Shown piece by piece: positions 8,501-16,167 of a stretch of 40,629 nt of DNA. The position numbers and the translations under genes are program-made. The first letter of the stretch is position 1. Each line of letters starts with the position of its first letter. Below the pieces are notes generated by a model. That model had not been told where the DNA came from, made no database searches, and saw only the letters and a program-made list of their open reading frames with translations. The DNA comes from JBAYHN01 sp041666125 (lineage in GTDB: Bacteria; Patescibacteriota; Gracilibacteria; UBA1369; UM-FILTER-53-11), in NCBI GenBank assembly GCA_041666125.1, contig JBAYHN010000001.1:1-40629 (forward strand). Reading direction: 5' to 3'.

Positions 8501-9713
8501 TTGGTACATTAGATATGCCGAGTTCGCAAAAATACATGACCTTGTAACAACAACCAGATTCTACCCAGAAAAAGGCATTACAAGAGGACAGGTAATCAAG
8601 TTAATTTACGAAACTAACCGCAAAGGCCTAATTAGTTACGGCCCACCACTAGTTACATACTACAACAGCGGCAACTATAATTATGACAACAATAACAGCT
8701 GGTATGACACCAACAACAATACTAATTCCACTTCAACGGTGGATGTATATAACCTAGCAGTTAGTCCAAGCACATTTAATCCGGAAAATCAGAGCACAAA
8801 CCTAAGTTTCTCATTAAACAGATCAGCAATTACAACAATTACTATTACAAATAGCAACGGATCGTTTGTAAAAACTCTAACTGCCAACCACAGTTATGGA
8901 AGCGGATCAAAGAACATCACTTGGAACGGTACTGATTCAAACGGAAACCTTGTAGCTTCCGGAACTTATAACTTCCGCATTGAAGCAAGAAACTCCACAT
9001 ATGGTTCTGATTCCGCAACAGCTTCGGTTTATGTTACACGTAACGGTTATAATAATTCTTCTTCATCCTCCTCATCAATGGATGTATATAACCTAACGGT
9101 AAACCCAAGCACATTTAATCCGGAAACACAGAGCACAACTTTTAGTTTCTATTTAAATCGCCAAGCAAGCACAACAATCACTGTTACAAATAGCAATGGA
9201 TCGTTTGTAAAAACTCTTGTTTCCAATCAAAGTTACGGAAGCGGATCGACAAGCATTAACTGGAATGGAACAGATTCAAATGGATCTCTTGTAGCCTCAG
9301 GAACTTATAATCTACGCGTGGATGCAACGAATTCAACATATGGCTCAGACTCAGCAACAGCCACGATTTACGTTTCACGCAATGGATCTTCATCTTCCTC
9401 TACAACAGATGTATATAACCTATCCGCGACTCCAAATACATTTAACCCTGGCATCCAGAGCACAACATTGAGCTTCTCACTCAACCAACAGTCAACAGTT
9501 ACGGTAACTGTTACAAACAGCAACGGATCATTCGTTAAAACTCTTGTCTCCAACCAAAGTTATATAAGCGGACCAACAAGCATTATATGGAATGGCACAG
9601 ACTCCAACGGAGCTCTCGTAAATTCCGGAACTTATAACTTCCGCGTAGATGCAACAAACTACACAGTAAACGGTTCAGACTCAGAAACTACTACGGTTTA
9701 CGTAACACGCTAA
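5511..9713 (+). CDS. S-layer-like protein: FlgD-type Ig repeats with central SLH domains
   Basis: A 1400-residue secreted protein. Signal peptide at 1-28 (MLKRILSSG, hydrophobic core, APLTAQAA). At least nine Ig-like units of the FlgD type follow, each with the hallmark 'WNGTDSNG..V.SGTYNFRVDA'. Two near-identical units lie at about 170-385, others fill 390-835, and three close copies form the C-terminus (from about 1078, 1191 and 1300). Residues about 841-1043 hold three SLH-like segments ('ALEFVRTRGIFAGYNDATVG', 'YLKTFKRLQVMVGYPDRTV', 'YAEFAKIHDLVTTTRFYPEK'), the usual anchor to secondary cell-wall polymer. SLH domains normally lie at an end; here they are internal. A Pro/Thr linker (PTPTPTTTPTTTTT) lies near 150-165. 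Near-consensus promoter upstream, strong terminator downstream: an abundant, singly transcribed surface protein. Confidence 0.88.
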   Translation: MLKRILSSGLLGLLLLTAVSAPLTAQAAGGSGVQVSFATSAFTPENNQYASISYAVRGPDAASNVAVKIYESYAAPAGRVCNDTIPAKFVKLIDSHSSLSVGTYIATWSGLNAANLPYPAGNYCYTLRWTNPASGYTGLAEGLIALNSRNPVPTPTPTTTPTTTTTQPSSADITHYVNPAIIDPTATPAQSATIHYTVNRRFTTGLELTILDSSNRLVARPFSTNAAVEAGSYSQVWNGRYSNGTIIAGTYRYVFTSIGVQIGQGNIYVVQQQPPYNPPDAQPTSADITHYVNPATIDPAAGQSTTIYYTVNRRLTTGLELTVMDSSNHLVARPFSSNATVEANTYSQPWNGKYSNGTIIAGTYRYIFTSAGTQIGQGNIYVVEQTYNPNQGNFIINSNASPSEFRPNNGETTTINYTVGKTVSNFRLTVRNQNGSLSRELVPSMTRTSGSYSQVWDGKFNGIVPATDTYTYVLEAYNETPVTGTVRLVTDTVNPPYGSVPVINDLGPTRTIIDPYATDSSVMTTSIRYTVDQNAQVDVTILNSNMQTIRRLLTSYNSTNVTANSLQTVLWDGRDSSNNIVADATYTYYIEARNSNGAAATRIGTITVAPISRNGNPYNPPYSTMDVYNLSVTPNPFNPDNQSTNLSFSLNQQAMVTVTVTNSNGSFVKTLASNQNYGSGSTNISWNGTDSSGSIVPTGTYNFRVDASNSTYGYDSATASVSVSRYGYSNSGAIQIIDAGATPNPFNPRAGQITRINFSVNVAPTSVSVKLYRANGDTFVRDLIVQNLGSNQYRVEWNGQDNYNQYVSDASYIYKIDVYAQGQYSQRTNTIYVNQSATGYANCGNFVDVKAKDKYLCDALEFVRTRGIFAGYNDATVGMDRVIERAELLAVMQKAFGFSLDSYNPNYDGDLGYKDLGNSTYEWYMPYLKTFKRLQVMVGYPDRTVRPGKTMNTAELFLVFLKGAIKAPGNVTHYTIPSLSSVDEAPYIDTPINNNTSWYIRYAEFAKIHDLVTTTRFYPEKGITRGQVIKLIYETNRKGLISYGPPLVTYYNSGNYNYDNNNSWYDTNNNTNSTSTVDVYNLAVSPSTFNPENQSTNLSFSLNRSAITTITITNSNGSFVKTLTANHSYGSGSKNITWNGTDSNGNLVASGTYNFRIEARNSTYGSDSATASVYVTRNGYNNSSSSSSSMDVYNLTVNPSTFNPETQSTTFSFYLNRQASTTITVTNSNGSFVKTLVSNQSYGSGSTSINWNGTDSNGSLVASGTYNLRVDATNSTYGSDSATATIYVSRNGSSSSSTTDVYNLSATPNTFNPGIQSTTLSFSLNQQSTVTVTVTNSNGSFVKTLVSNQSYISGPTSIIWNGTDSNGALVNSGTYNFRVDATNYTVNGSDSETTTVYVTR
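6021..6665 (+). repeat. Tandem duplication within the S-layer-like gene (N-terminal pair)
   Basis: Two copies of one Ig-like unit, offset by about 345 bases (starting at 6021 and 6366 with the same 'gcagatattactcactatg'). They share long identical DNA stretches, so the duplication is recent or is kept uniform by recombination. Confidence 0.8.
8742..9713 (+). repeat. Three tandem Ig-like units at the 3' end of the S-layer-like gene
   Basis: Units begin at 8742, 9081 and 9408 (339, 327 and 306 bases), each opening with DVYNL and sharing 'TNSNGSFVKTL' and 'WNGTDSNG'. A fourth copy lies before the SLH region at about 7386. Serine-rich linkers of varying length (codons 9055-9080) separate the copies, a likely site of copy-number change. 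Confidence 0.85.
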
Positions 9714-9738
9714 AAAACTTACTAATTACATTCGAACG

Positions 9739-9773
9739 AAAGCCCCGTAACCAAAACTTACGGGGCTTTTTTT
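9739..9773. terminator. Strong intrinsic terminator, probably bidirectional
   Basis: A 12-bp perfect stem (AAAGCCCCGTAA with its complement) and a 7-base loop are followed by a run of T on the plus strand. It ends the S-layer-like gene and also faces the convergent permease gene ending at 9796. Confidence 0.9.
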
Positions 9774-9795
9774 GTGACATAAAAGAACACAGTAC

Positions 9796-11022
9796 CTATT
9801 TATCTCTATCCGTATAATCTTTAATAAAGATTGCCACGGCCGTAGCCACCGGCACAGACAAAATAATTCCCAAAACACCAAGAAACTGAAATCCAACAAA
9901 CATCGCAAACATAATAAATATTGGAGAAATACCAACGGCCTTATTCATAACAACAGGAACAATGAGATTATTTTCGAGCGTCTGCACTATGTACATTAAA
10001 GCAGTAACCCACGCAATCAAAACAACCGACTGATTCGCGAGAATTGGCAAAGCAATGAGCCACGCAATAAGTGGACCAGCATAAGGTATAAATTCCGTTA
10101 TTCCGGCTACCAAACCAATTGTTGCGGCATACTCAATCTTCTGCCCAGTAAATAACCCAATAATTAAAAGACCTATGTAAACAAGAACTCCAATAATAAT
10201 ACAAAGCGCAACCTGTCCACGCAGCCAATATCCGATTTTTTCTTTTATTGCTCCACTCTTTTGCTGAATGTAAGTCGCATGCTTGGCAGGAAAAAGAGAT
10301 TGTATAAATTTATCAATTCCCGTTTCGTCGACAGTCATCAAAAACGTCAGGACAAGAACAATAATTCCATTAAAGAAGCCATTAAAAACAACAATTATGG
10401 AATTAAACAAATTACCGGCAACATCGGACAATTTATTTGCGACATTAAGAAGCATTTCCTTGTAATCTGCGATTTGCGAAATGTCCACACCATCAAAAAA
10501 CTTCTTAATAGCCGGCCTTATACCTTCCATAAATTTAGGAAGCTCAATTTTGCCGCTTACTATATTGGAAACAAAGTCCTGAATCCTGCCAGCAAGCTGA
10601 GAAATTTCGGAAGACAGAATAGGCGCAAGATTTGAAATAAAAAGACCAAGCACCACAAGAACAGCGATATAAATCAAAATAACTCCAACGGAGCGGGGGA
10701 TTCTTCGCTTCTGAAGTGCATCCACCATAGGATCAAGAGCAGCTGCAAAAAGCAGTGCCACAAAAAACATTATCAAAACGTCTTTAATCTCATACAAAAA
10801 CGCCGTAAGCAACAAAAGTAGAATTGTAATGGCAACAAATCGGGCCATCGTACTTGTAGAAATTTTTATTTCTACCTTTTCGCAAACTTCACCGCGCGGT
10901 AACTTTATAGACTTAGACAAAGATCCCTCGTCGCGTTTGCGCCTAAGATTTTTAACACGTCCATGCAGATTTTTTATTTTTTGATGTGTATTTTTTATGA
11001 ATTGTCTAAAATTTGATGCCAT
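9796..11022 (-). CDS. AI-2E family membrane transporter (PF01594-type)
   Basis: A 408-residue integral membrane protein. Residues 1-55 are basic and cytoplasmic (LHGRVKNLRRKRDEG). About eight hydrophobic segments follow, with the usual family pattern: paired N-terminal helices ('ALLFAAALDPMVDALQKR'), a long amphipathic middle (residues about 145-225), then 'ITEFIPYAGPLIAWLIALPI' and a C-terminal 'ILGIILSVPVATAVAIFIKD'. The family includes TqsA (autoinducer-2 export) and several Na+/H+ antiporters, so the substrate cannot be assigned. Its ATG at 11022 lies 55 bases after the pilin-like gene ends; GATACC, 8 bases upstream of the start, may be a -10 box. Confidence 0.85.
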   Translation of the reverse strand: MASNFRQFIKNTHQKIKNLHGRVKNLRRKRDEGSLSKSIKLPRGEVCEKVEIKISTSTMARFVAITILLLLLTAFLYEIKDVLIMFFVALLFAAALDPMVDALQKRRIPRSVGVILIYIAVLVVLGLFISNLAPILSSEISQLAGRIQDFVSNIVSGKIELPKFMEGIRPAIKKFFDGVDISQIADYKEMLLNVANKLSDVAGNLFNSIIVVFNGFFNGIIVLVLTFLMTVDETGIDKFIQSLFPAKHATYIQQKSGAIKEKIGYWLRGQVALCIIIGVLVYIGLLIIGLFTGQKIEYAATIGLVAGITEFIPYAGPLIAWLIALPILANQSVVLIAWVTALMYIVQTLENNLIVPVVMNKAVGISPIFIMFAMFVGFQFLGVLGIILSVPVATAVAIFIKDYTDRDK

Positions 11023-11077
11023 ATTTAAATGGTATCAGAATAATTGATCGGCGCAAAATCTTTTATTCACTTTGTCA

Positions 11078-11554
11078 TCACGAAGTGAGCGCCACCATAA
11101 TGAAATTTACAATCATCCACGATGAAAGAGCAACAACTAATCCAAGAAGTGCATACATAATAGTTTTCTTGCCAGATTCTTTATCCTCAATAAGTCCTCC
11201 AATTGTGTATTTAAAGCCACCATAAATAACAAAAAGCACAGAGATAAGACCAGCAATCGCAAGCAAGAATTCAATAAGATAAGTAATATAAAACGGCATC
11301 ATGTAGAGCTTTATGCGACCGGTCTTAATTGCACAGCCCAAAACATTATCACGGTTTGTTGCGTTACCTTTTATAAAATTTCCAAAGCCTGTTGCACTTT
11401 GATATGCGGACTTTGAATCACTCGCTTTTACAAATTCATTACAATTAATATTCGGCTCCGAAGTAGGCAAAATGCCCAAAGCAAAAACCGGAGCGGCACT
11501 TAAACTCATTAGTGCCGTTACCGCCAAAATTGATACAAATCTGAGAAGTCTCAT
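11078..11554 (-). CDS. T4SS-pilin-like secreted small membrane protein (TrbC/VirB2-like)
   Basis: A 158-residue protein with a signal peptide (1-25, ending APVFA), a short periplasmic stretch holding two cysteines, and two long hydrophobic segments (about 85-112 and 133-155) joined by a basic loop 'GGLIEDKESGKKTIMY'. The 'VIYGGFKY..GG' and 'ALLGLVVALSSW' phrases match the pilin-like proteins common in Patescibacteria, similar in layout to VirB2/TrbC. Role: probably a surface or envelope filament subunit, or a small membrane protein of that fold. No other secretion gene is nearby. A -10 box (TATACT, 11562-11567) lies 7 bases before the ATG. Confidence 0.65.
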   Translation of the reverse strand: MRLLRFVSILAVTALMSLSAAPVFALGILPTSEPNINCNEFVKASDSKSAYQSATGFGNFIKGNATNRDNVLGCAIKTGRIKLYMMPFYITYLIEFLLAIAGLISVLFVIYGGFKYTIGGLIEDKESGKKTIMYALLGLVVALSSWMIVNFIMVALTS

Positions 11555-11561
11555 TAACGTC

Positions 11562-11567
11562 AGTATA
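11562..11567 (-). promoter_or_regulatory. -10 box of the pilin-like gene (leaderless spacing)
   Basis: TATACT on the minus strand, 7 bases before ATG 11554, with no Shine-Dalgarno sequence between. Confidence 0.6.
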
Positions 11568-11644
11568 CAAAAATAAACGGCAGGTTACCAGCAACCTTAT
11601 TTGGGGTTACTAAATAGCCCAAAATGCTGTACTCTATGGCAAGT

Positions 11645-12964
11645 ATGGCACTTCCAATCATCGCAATTGTGGGACGACCCAATGTGGGCAAATCGACACT
11701 TTTCAATAGGTTGATAGGTGTAAAACATGCCATAACTTCACCGGTTCCGGGCACCACGCGCGACAGGATCTATTATGAAACAACAATAGGGGACTATGCG
11801 ACAATTCTTGTAGATACAGGAGGAATTGAGTTCGAGAAGAAGCAGGACATTGAATTGGATGTGCAGTCACAAGCGCGCCTTGCGGTGCAAGAAGCCAATT
11901 TAATTTATTTTGTAGTTGATACCACCGCTCCGCTTACTGCAAACGATTTTGAGCTGATTCAATATCTAAGAAAGGCTTCCAAACCAATGGTTTTGATTGC
12001 GCATAAAACCGACAATAGAAACGAAAAAACCACATACCAGGAAATGATAAAATTCGGTTTTGGTGAGCCTGTTTATGTTTCTTCCATCCACGACATTGGA
12101 ATTTCCGAATTGGTGGAAGCAACAGAAGTAGCCTTAAAAAAGCTAAAGATCAAAAAAGAAAAATCACGCAGAGGAAAAGAAATTCGACTGGCAATTATCG
12201 GGAAGCCAAACGTTGGCAAATCCTCGCTTGTTAATGCGCTATTTGGAGAAGATAAGCTTATTGTTTCCGACAAACCGGGAACAACAATTGATGCCACAGA
12301 CACGATGGTAACTTTTGAAGGCAGCAAATTTCTACTTATAGATACTGCCGGAATAAGAAGAAGGGGAAAGCAGAATGGACTCGAGAAATTTGGAGTTTTG
12401 CGCGCACTTGCCGCCGTTTCACGTTGCGACATTGCTTGTCTTGTACTGGATTCCAGCGAACCACTTTCCAATCAGGATTTGCATGTGAGCCAATATGTTT
12501 TGGATTCCGGTAAAGGAGTGGTTATATTGGTAAATAAAACTGATTTAATGACGAAAAAGCAGGAACAGCAGAATGAATATTTGGGAATGATGCACTACAG
12601 AATGAGCTATATGCCTTGGTCACCGGTACTTTTCATTTCCGCCAAGCAAAGAAAAAACATTTTTAAGATTTTTGAACTTGCGAAAAATATTACAGCCGAG
12701 AGAAAGAAAAAAATCGATGACGAAGTATTTAACTCCTTCATAAAAGCCGCAGTACTTACACATCAACCGGTACAAGGAGGCAAACTTCTTACAATTTCCA
12801 GAGGCAAACAAATAGATACCAATCCTCCTGTTTTTGCATTCGAAACCAGCGATCCGGACAAGATACATTTCTCATACAAACGCTTTTTGGAAAACGAAAT
12901 CCGCCGCAAATTCGGATTTTTCGGAACTTCTATTAAGATGGAGTTCTACCAAAAACTAAAGTAG
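11645..12964 (+). CDS. der: GTPase Der (EngA), ribosome assembly
   Basis: A 439-residue protein with two tandem GTPase domains and a C-terminal KH-like domain, the layout unique to Der, which matures the 50S subunit. First P-loop GRPNVGKST (10-18), switch DTGG; second GKPNVGKSS (186-194), switch DTAG; NKTD specificity motif in domain 2, and HKTD in place of NKxD in domain 1. The usual start is 'M..P.IAIVGRPNVGKST', so ATG 11645 was chosen over the in-frame ATGs at 11624 and 11636. An extended -10 (TGC-TGTACT, ending 11633) would start transcription a few bases before 11645. The 3' end overlaps the convergent gene at 12956 by 9 bases. Confidence 0.95.
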   Translation: MALPIIAIVGRPNVGKSTLFNRLIGVKHAITSPVPGTTRDRIYYETTIGDYATILVDTGGIEFEKKQDIELDVQSQARLAVQEANLIYFVVDTTAPLTANDFELIQYLRKASKPMVLIAHKTDNRNEKTTYQEMIKFGFGEPVYVSSIHDIGISELVEATEVALKKLKIKKEKSRRGKEIRLAIIGKPNVGKSSLVNALFGEDKLIVSDKPGTTIDATDTMVTFEGSKFLLIDTAGIRRRGKQNGLEKFGVLRALAAVSRCDIACLVLDSSEPLSNQDLHVSQYVLDSGKGVVILVNKTDLMTKKQEQQNEYLGMMHYRMSYMPWSPVLFISAKQRKNIFKIFELAKNITAERKKKIDDEVFNSFIKAAVLTHQPVQGGKLLTISRGKQIDTNPPVFAFETSDPDKIHFSYKRFLENEIRRKFGFFGTSIKMEFYQKLK

Positions 12965-13876
12965 AGCCAATCTCTTCAAAAACTGCTCGGCAACGCTACG
13001 GCGTGTGTCGTTTTCGTGGAATTTAAACACTCCGGCATCCATTACTATGCCAATTTTCTTCTGCGTACGTTCTTTATGCGCTCCTTCGCGCTTGGCAAGA
13101 TACTTTGCACATAATTTTTCAACCCTATCTCCAAAAATCATAATAAAAAGCTCCAAAATCTTACCAACAAGCGACGCAAAAAACTCCGCAGGCGTTGCGC
13201 GAGAAAATTTAAACTTTCGCGGAGACAAATTTCGCTTAAAATATCTCGAAGTCCACTTATTGTTTGTCTCAAGCCAGTCCTTATAGGCATCTTCACCCAA
13301 AATAGGCACCGCACTTTTAACAAGATAGGCCAAATGCGGATCAAAATCATAACTTAACTGCTCCAAATTCATTCTCTTAGTAGAAACAAAAAAACTAAGG
13401 CAAAATCTTCCTGCAATGTTCTCGTGATGAACCCTCATTTTAAAAATTTGAGTAAAAGCTTTAACAAAAAATCGCGCAGTGGCAAACTTTTTATCATCCG
13501 CAACAATCAACAAATCAATATCACTTCCTTCTTTCGCATTATCAAAAGAAAGCGCATTAAAAACGGCCACCATCTTAATAAACGGGCACATTCTAAATAT
13601 AAATCTGTATTTTTTTACCTTTTCCCACAGGAGTTTTGAGTGCAAAAGCCTCTCCCTTTTCTCCCACACAATATCTTCCCGCCCAACCAGAAAATACATA
13701 CCTTCGCGGCAAGAAATCTCAGGCATTTCATGCAAATTAGCTTCAATAACCTCGCGCGGCGCAGACCATCCAAACAAAAACTCCTCAATTTCCGAAACGC
13801 GCAGCGGACAATTAAACAGATCAAAGTAGTGAATTGTCGCATTAATTGCCTGTTTTAAACTTAAAACGTCCTTCAC
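12956..13876 (-). CDS. Nucleotidyltransferase-fold protein of unknown substrate
   Basis: A 306-residue protein. Residues 1-75 look like a helical or winged-helix N-terminal part ('YFDLFNCPLRVSEIEEFLF'). Residues 101-125 carry the nucleotidyltransferase signature GSDIDLLIV (G117, S118, D119, D121), where the two Asp bind metal in polymerase-beta-like enzymes and in MNT-type transferases. The C-terminal third is basic and unassigned. GTG 13876 is chosen as start because CATACT lies exactly 6 bases upstream; a longer frame back to 13945 exists but would overlap the uvrC promoter. It diverges from uvrC by 56 bases. Known relatives modify small molecules, tRNA or proteins, so function is open. Confidence 0.65.
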   Translation of the reverse strand: MKDVLSLKQAINATIHYFDLFNCPLRVSEIEEFLFGWSAPREVIEANLHEMPEISCREGMYFLVGREDIVWEKRERLLHSKLLWEKVKKYRFIFRMCPFIKMVAVFNALSFDNAKEGSDIDLLIVADDKKFATARFFVKAFTQIFKMRVHHENIAGRFCLSFFVSTKRMNLEQLSYDFDPHLAYLVKSAVPILGEDAYKDWLETNNKWTSRYFKRNLSPRKFKFSRATPAEFFASLVGKILELFIMIFGDRVEKLCAKYLAKREGAHKERTQKKIGIVMDAGVFKFHENDTRRSVAEQFLKRLALL

Positions 13877-13882
13877 GCAGGT

Positions 13883-13888
13883 AGTATG
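13883..13888 (-). promoter_or_regulatory. -10 box of leaderless nucleotidyltransferase-like gene
   Basis: CATACT on the minus strand, exactly 6 bases before GTG 13876. It decides the start codon, since the longer in-frame reading would put the promoter inside the coding region. Confidence 0.55.
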
Positions 13889-13932
13889 CCACAAATTTAC
13901 TAACTTAAAGAAGTCTTGTAGGATTAGGACAG

Positions 13933-16152
13933 ATGGAAGCCCCAAAAAACATTCCAGATTCCCCGGGCGTTTATAAAATGCTGGATAAAAAAGGTACGAT
14001 TATTTATGTTGGCAAAGCCAAAAATCTAAAAAAGCGCGTTGCGACTTACTTTCACAAGGACTACGAACATTCCAGCCGCACCAAACATCTGTTAAAAAAC
14101 GCGGTGGACCTGCAATTCATAGAGACGGATAGCGAACTGGAGGCTTTAATATTGGAAAACAGCTTGGTTAAAGACCTTCGCCCACGCTACAACATTTTGA
14201 TGAAGGATGATAAAAGCTATTTGTATATAAAGATTGATTTTAATGAGGATTTTCCGCGAATTAGAGTGGTTAGGGAAAGGGATTTGGATAAAAGCGACTT
14301 TAAAAAGCAAAATATTAAACTCTTTGGACCAAAACTTGCGAGCTCAAAGGTTTATGAAACCCTGCGAATTTTAAAAAAACTTTTTCCATTCAAACATTGT
14401 CAGCTTGATATTGAGTGGATGGGGAAAAACATTGGGAATAACTTACAAACTTATGAAAATCTACAAATTTCGCCGGATAAAAATTTGATTCAGGTCAAAA
14501 ATCGAGTGATAGATTTTCCATGTTTGGACTATTCCATAAAGAGGTGCCCAGGGCCTTGCATTGGCGCAATATCGCCATTCGAGTATAAAAAAGTTGTTCA
14601 ACAAATTGCAGATTTCTTAAGTGGAAAAACGGATGACGTGGAAGAGTCTTTCAAAAAACAAATGAGCGAAGCGGCGGCATCAAAACTTTTCGAGAAAGCT
14701 GCGCGACTTCGCGACAAACTCTTCGCGATTCAATCTATTACGGAAAAGCAAAAAGTCTCCGACCCGAACCGTTTGGATACCGATGTTATTAACTTTACCG
14801 CAGAAGCGAGCCATGTTTACTTCAACGTATTTATGGTCAGAGAGGGGAAGTTAATAAATCAGGAGAATTTTGTGCTAGACGCACCGGAAACGGCAGATAT
14901 TTCAAACTGCGCAGGAGATTTATCCGAAATATTAGAATCTTTTATTGGCCAGTACTACGCAAAATCCTCATATTTACCGAAAGAAGTTTTTGTACCACAG
15001 GAACTTGAGAATTCGCAGGCACTTTCGGCATGGCTTTCGGAAAAAAGAGGGGATAAGGTCTCCATAATTCATCCTCAAAGAGGAGAAAAAAATAAACTTT
15101 TGGAACTTTCTCTAAAAAACGCAGTCTCTTTTGCAAAACAATACAGAATTAAATGGATGGCGGCACAAAATATGGAGAATGCAGCTGCTCGCCTTGCAGA
15201 AATTCTAAATCTAAAAGATAAAAAGATCCGAAGAATTGAAGGATTCGACATTTCACATTTGGGAGGCAATGAAACGGTAGGTTCAATGGTGGTTTTTGAG
15301 AAAGGGCTGCCAAAAAACGATCATTACAGACACTTCAAATTGCGCACAGTTACCGGCAAACCGGATGATTATGCGAGCATGGAAGAAGTTTTGATGCGCA
15401 GATTAAAATATTTATCTGCAGAAAAATTGCCGAGTGAAATCAAAATTAAAGCGCCAACAAAAAAGGATTTTGAAGAAATAAAGCTAGAGATTGTGAAAAA
15501 CAATCTATTTGACGACAAACTGGACAAGAAGGATTTTTTGGCTTTAAAAAAAGAAAAACAACTGGTTGGTTTTGGCAGAATTGTTAAATTTAGCGAAAAT
15601 ATTCACCTACTTGCGAGCATGTTTGTTTACAAAGAATTTCGCGGAAAAAAACTTGGCCACAGATTAATCGAAAAACTCATAAGTAAATGCAAATCGAACC
15701 GAATATATGCCGTAACTTCCGACGATTTAAAAGAATATTATGCATTTTTTGGATTTGAAGAATTGCGCCAACCACCGGAAATTTTAGAAAAGACTTTTAC
15801 CAAACTTTGTAAGTCATGGTTAAATGGCAAAGAGATAGTTTATTTGGCTTTCGACAAAGCAAAACACAAGACCGACGCATCCTTTACTTCCAAACCAAAC
15901 TTAATTGTAATAGACGGAGGGAAAGGCCAGCTTGGAACCGCAATGTTGGCACTAAAACGCTTTAAATTAGAAATTCCAGTAATCTCACTGGCAAAACAAT
16001 TCGAAGAAATTTATATACCGGGCGAAAAAGCACCAATTCTACTGGAAGAAGGGGACGAAGCTCTAAAATTACTGCAAAGAATCCGCGACGAATCGCACAG
16101 ATTCGCAATAACCTTTCAGCGCAGCCTGCACAGAAAGGCCATGCTCGAATAA
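13933..16152 (+). CDS. uvrC: UvrC excinuclease subunit with inserted GNAT domain, no C-terminal HhH
   Basis: UvrC makes both cuts around bulky DNA lesions. Here it is 739 residues against about 600 usually. Visible parts: GIY-YIG nuclease (about 12-90: GVYKML, IIYVGKAKNLKKRV); a Cys cluster near 200 (PCLDYSIKRCPGPC); a UVR motif near 235-265; and the RNase H-like nuclease with its three catalytic residues D439 (FDISH), D661 (VIDGGKGQL) and H722 (ESHRFAI). Between YASMEEVLMRR (480-490) and PNLIVIDGG (655 on), about 150 residues replace the usual 10-20. They read as a GNAT acetyltransferase ('GFGRIVKF', 'EFRGKKLGHRLIEKLI', 'YYAFFGFEEL'). The protein stops right after the H722 motif, so the tandem HhH domain used for the 5' incision is missing. 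No frameshift is visible. Confidence 0.93.
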   Translation: MEAPKNIPDSPGVYKMLDKKGTIIYVGKAKNLKKRVATYFHKDYEHSSRTKHLLKNAVDLQFIETDSELEALILENSLVKDLRPRYNILMKDDKSYLYIKIDFNEDFPRIRVVRERDLDKSDFKKQNIKLFGPKLASSKVYETLRILKKLFPFKHCQLDIEWMGKNIGNNLQTYENLQISPDKNLIQVKNRVIDFPCLDYSIKRCPGPCIGAISPFEYKKVVQQIADFLSGKTDDVEESFKKQMSEAAASKLFEKAARLRDKLFAIQSITEKQKVSDPNRLDTDVINFTAEASHVYFNVFMVREGKLINQENFVLDAPETADISNCAGDLSEILESFIGQYYAKSSYLPKEVFVPQELENSQALSAWLSEKRGDKVSIIHPQRGEKNKLLELSLKNAVSFAKQYRIKWMAAQNMENAAARLAEILNLKDKKIRRIEGFDISHLGGNETVGSMVVFEKGLPKNDHYRHFKLRTVTGKPDDYASMEEVLMRRLKYLSAEKLPSEIKIKAPTKKDFEEIKLEIVKNNLFDDKLDKKDFLALKKEKQLVGFGRIVKFSENIHLLASMFVYKEFRGKKLGHRLIEKLISKCKSNRIYAVTSDDLKEYYAFFGFEELRQPPEILEKTFTKLCKSWLNGKEIVYLAFDKAKHKTDASFTSKPNLIVIDGGKGQLGTAMLALKRFKLEIPVISLAKQFEEIYIPGEKAPILLEEGDEALKLLQRIRDESHRFAITFQRSLHRKAMLE
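15430..15882 (+). other. GNAT acetyltransferase domain nested in uvrC
   Basis: About 150 codons (UvrC residues 500-650) in the same frame. The segment has the GNAT order: an N-terminal strand and helix ('IKAPTKKDFEEIKLEIVKNN'), a beta hairpin ('LVGFGRIVKFSENIHLLASM'), the acetyl-CoA pyrophosphate loop R-G-K-K-L-G, and a C-terminal 'YYAFFGFEEL' typical of motif B. Base composition matches the flanks, so the insertion is not recent. Confidence 0.75.
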
Positions 16153-16167
16153 TGGCTTAATAGAAGC

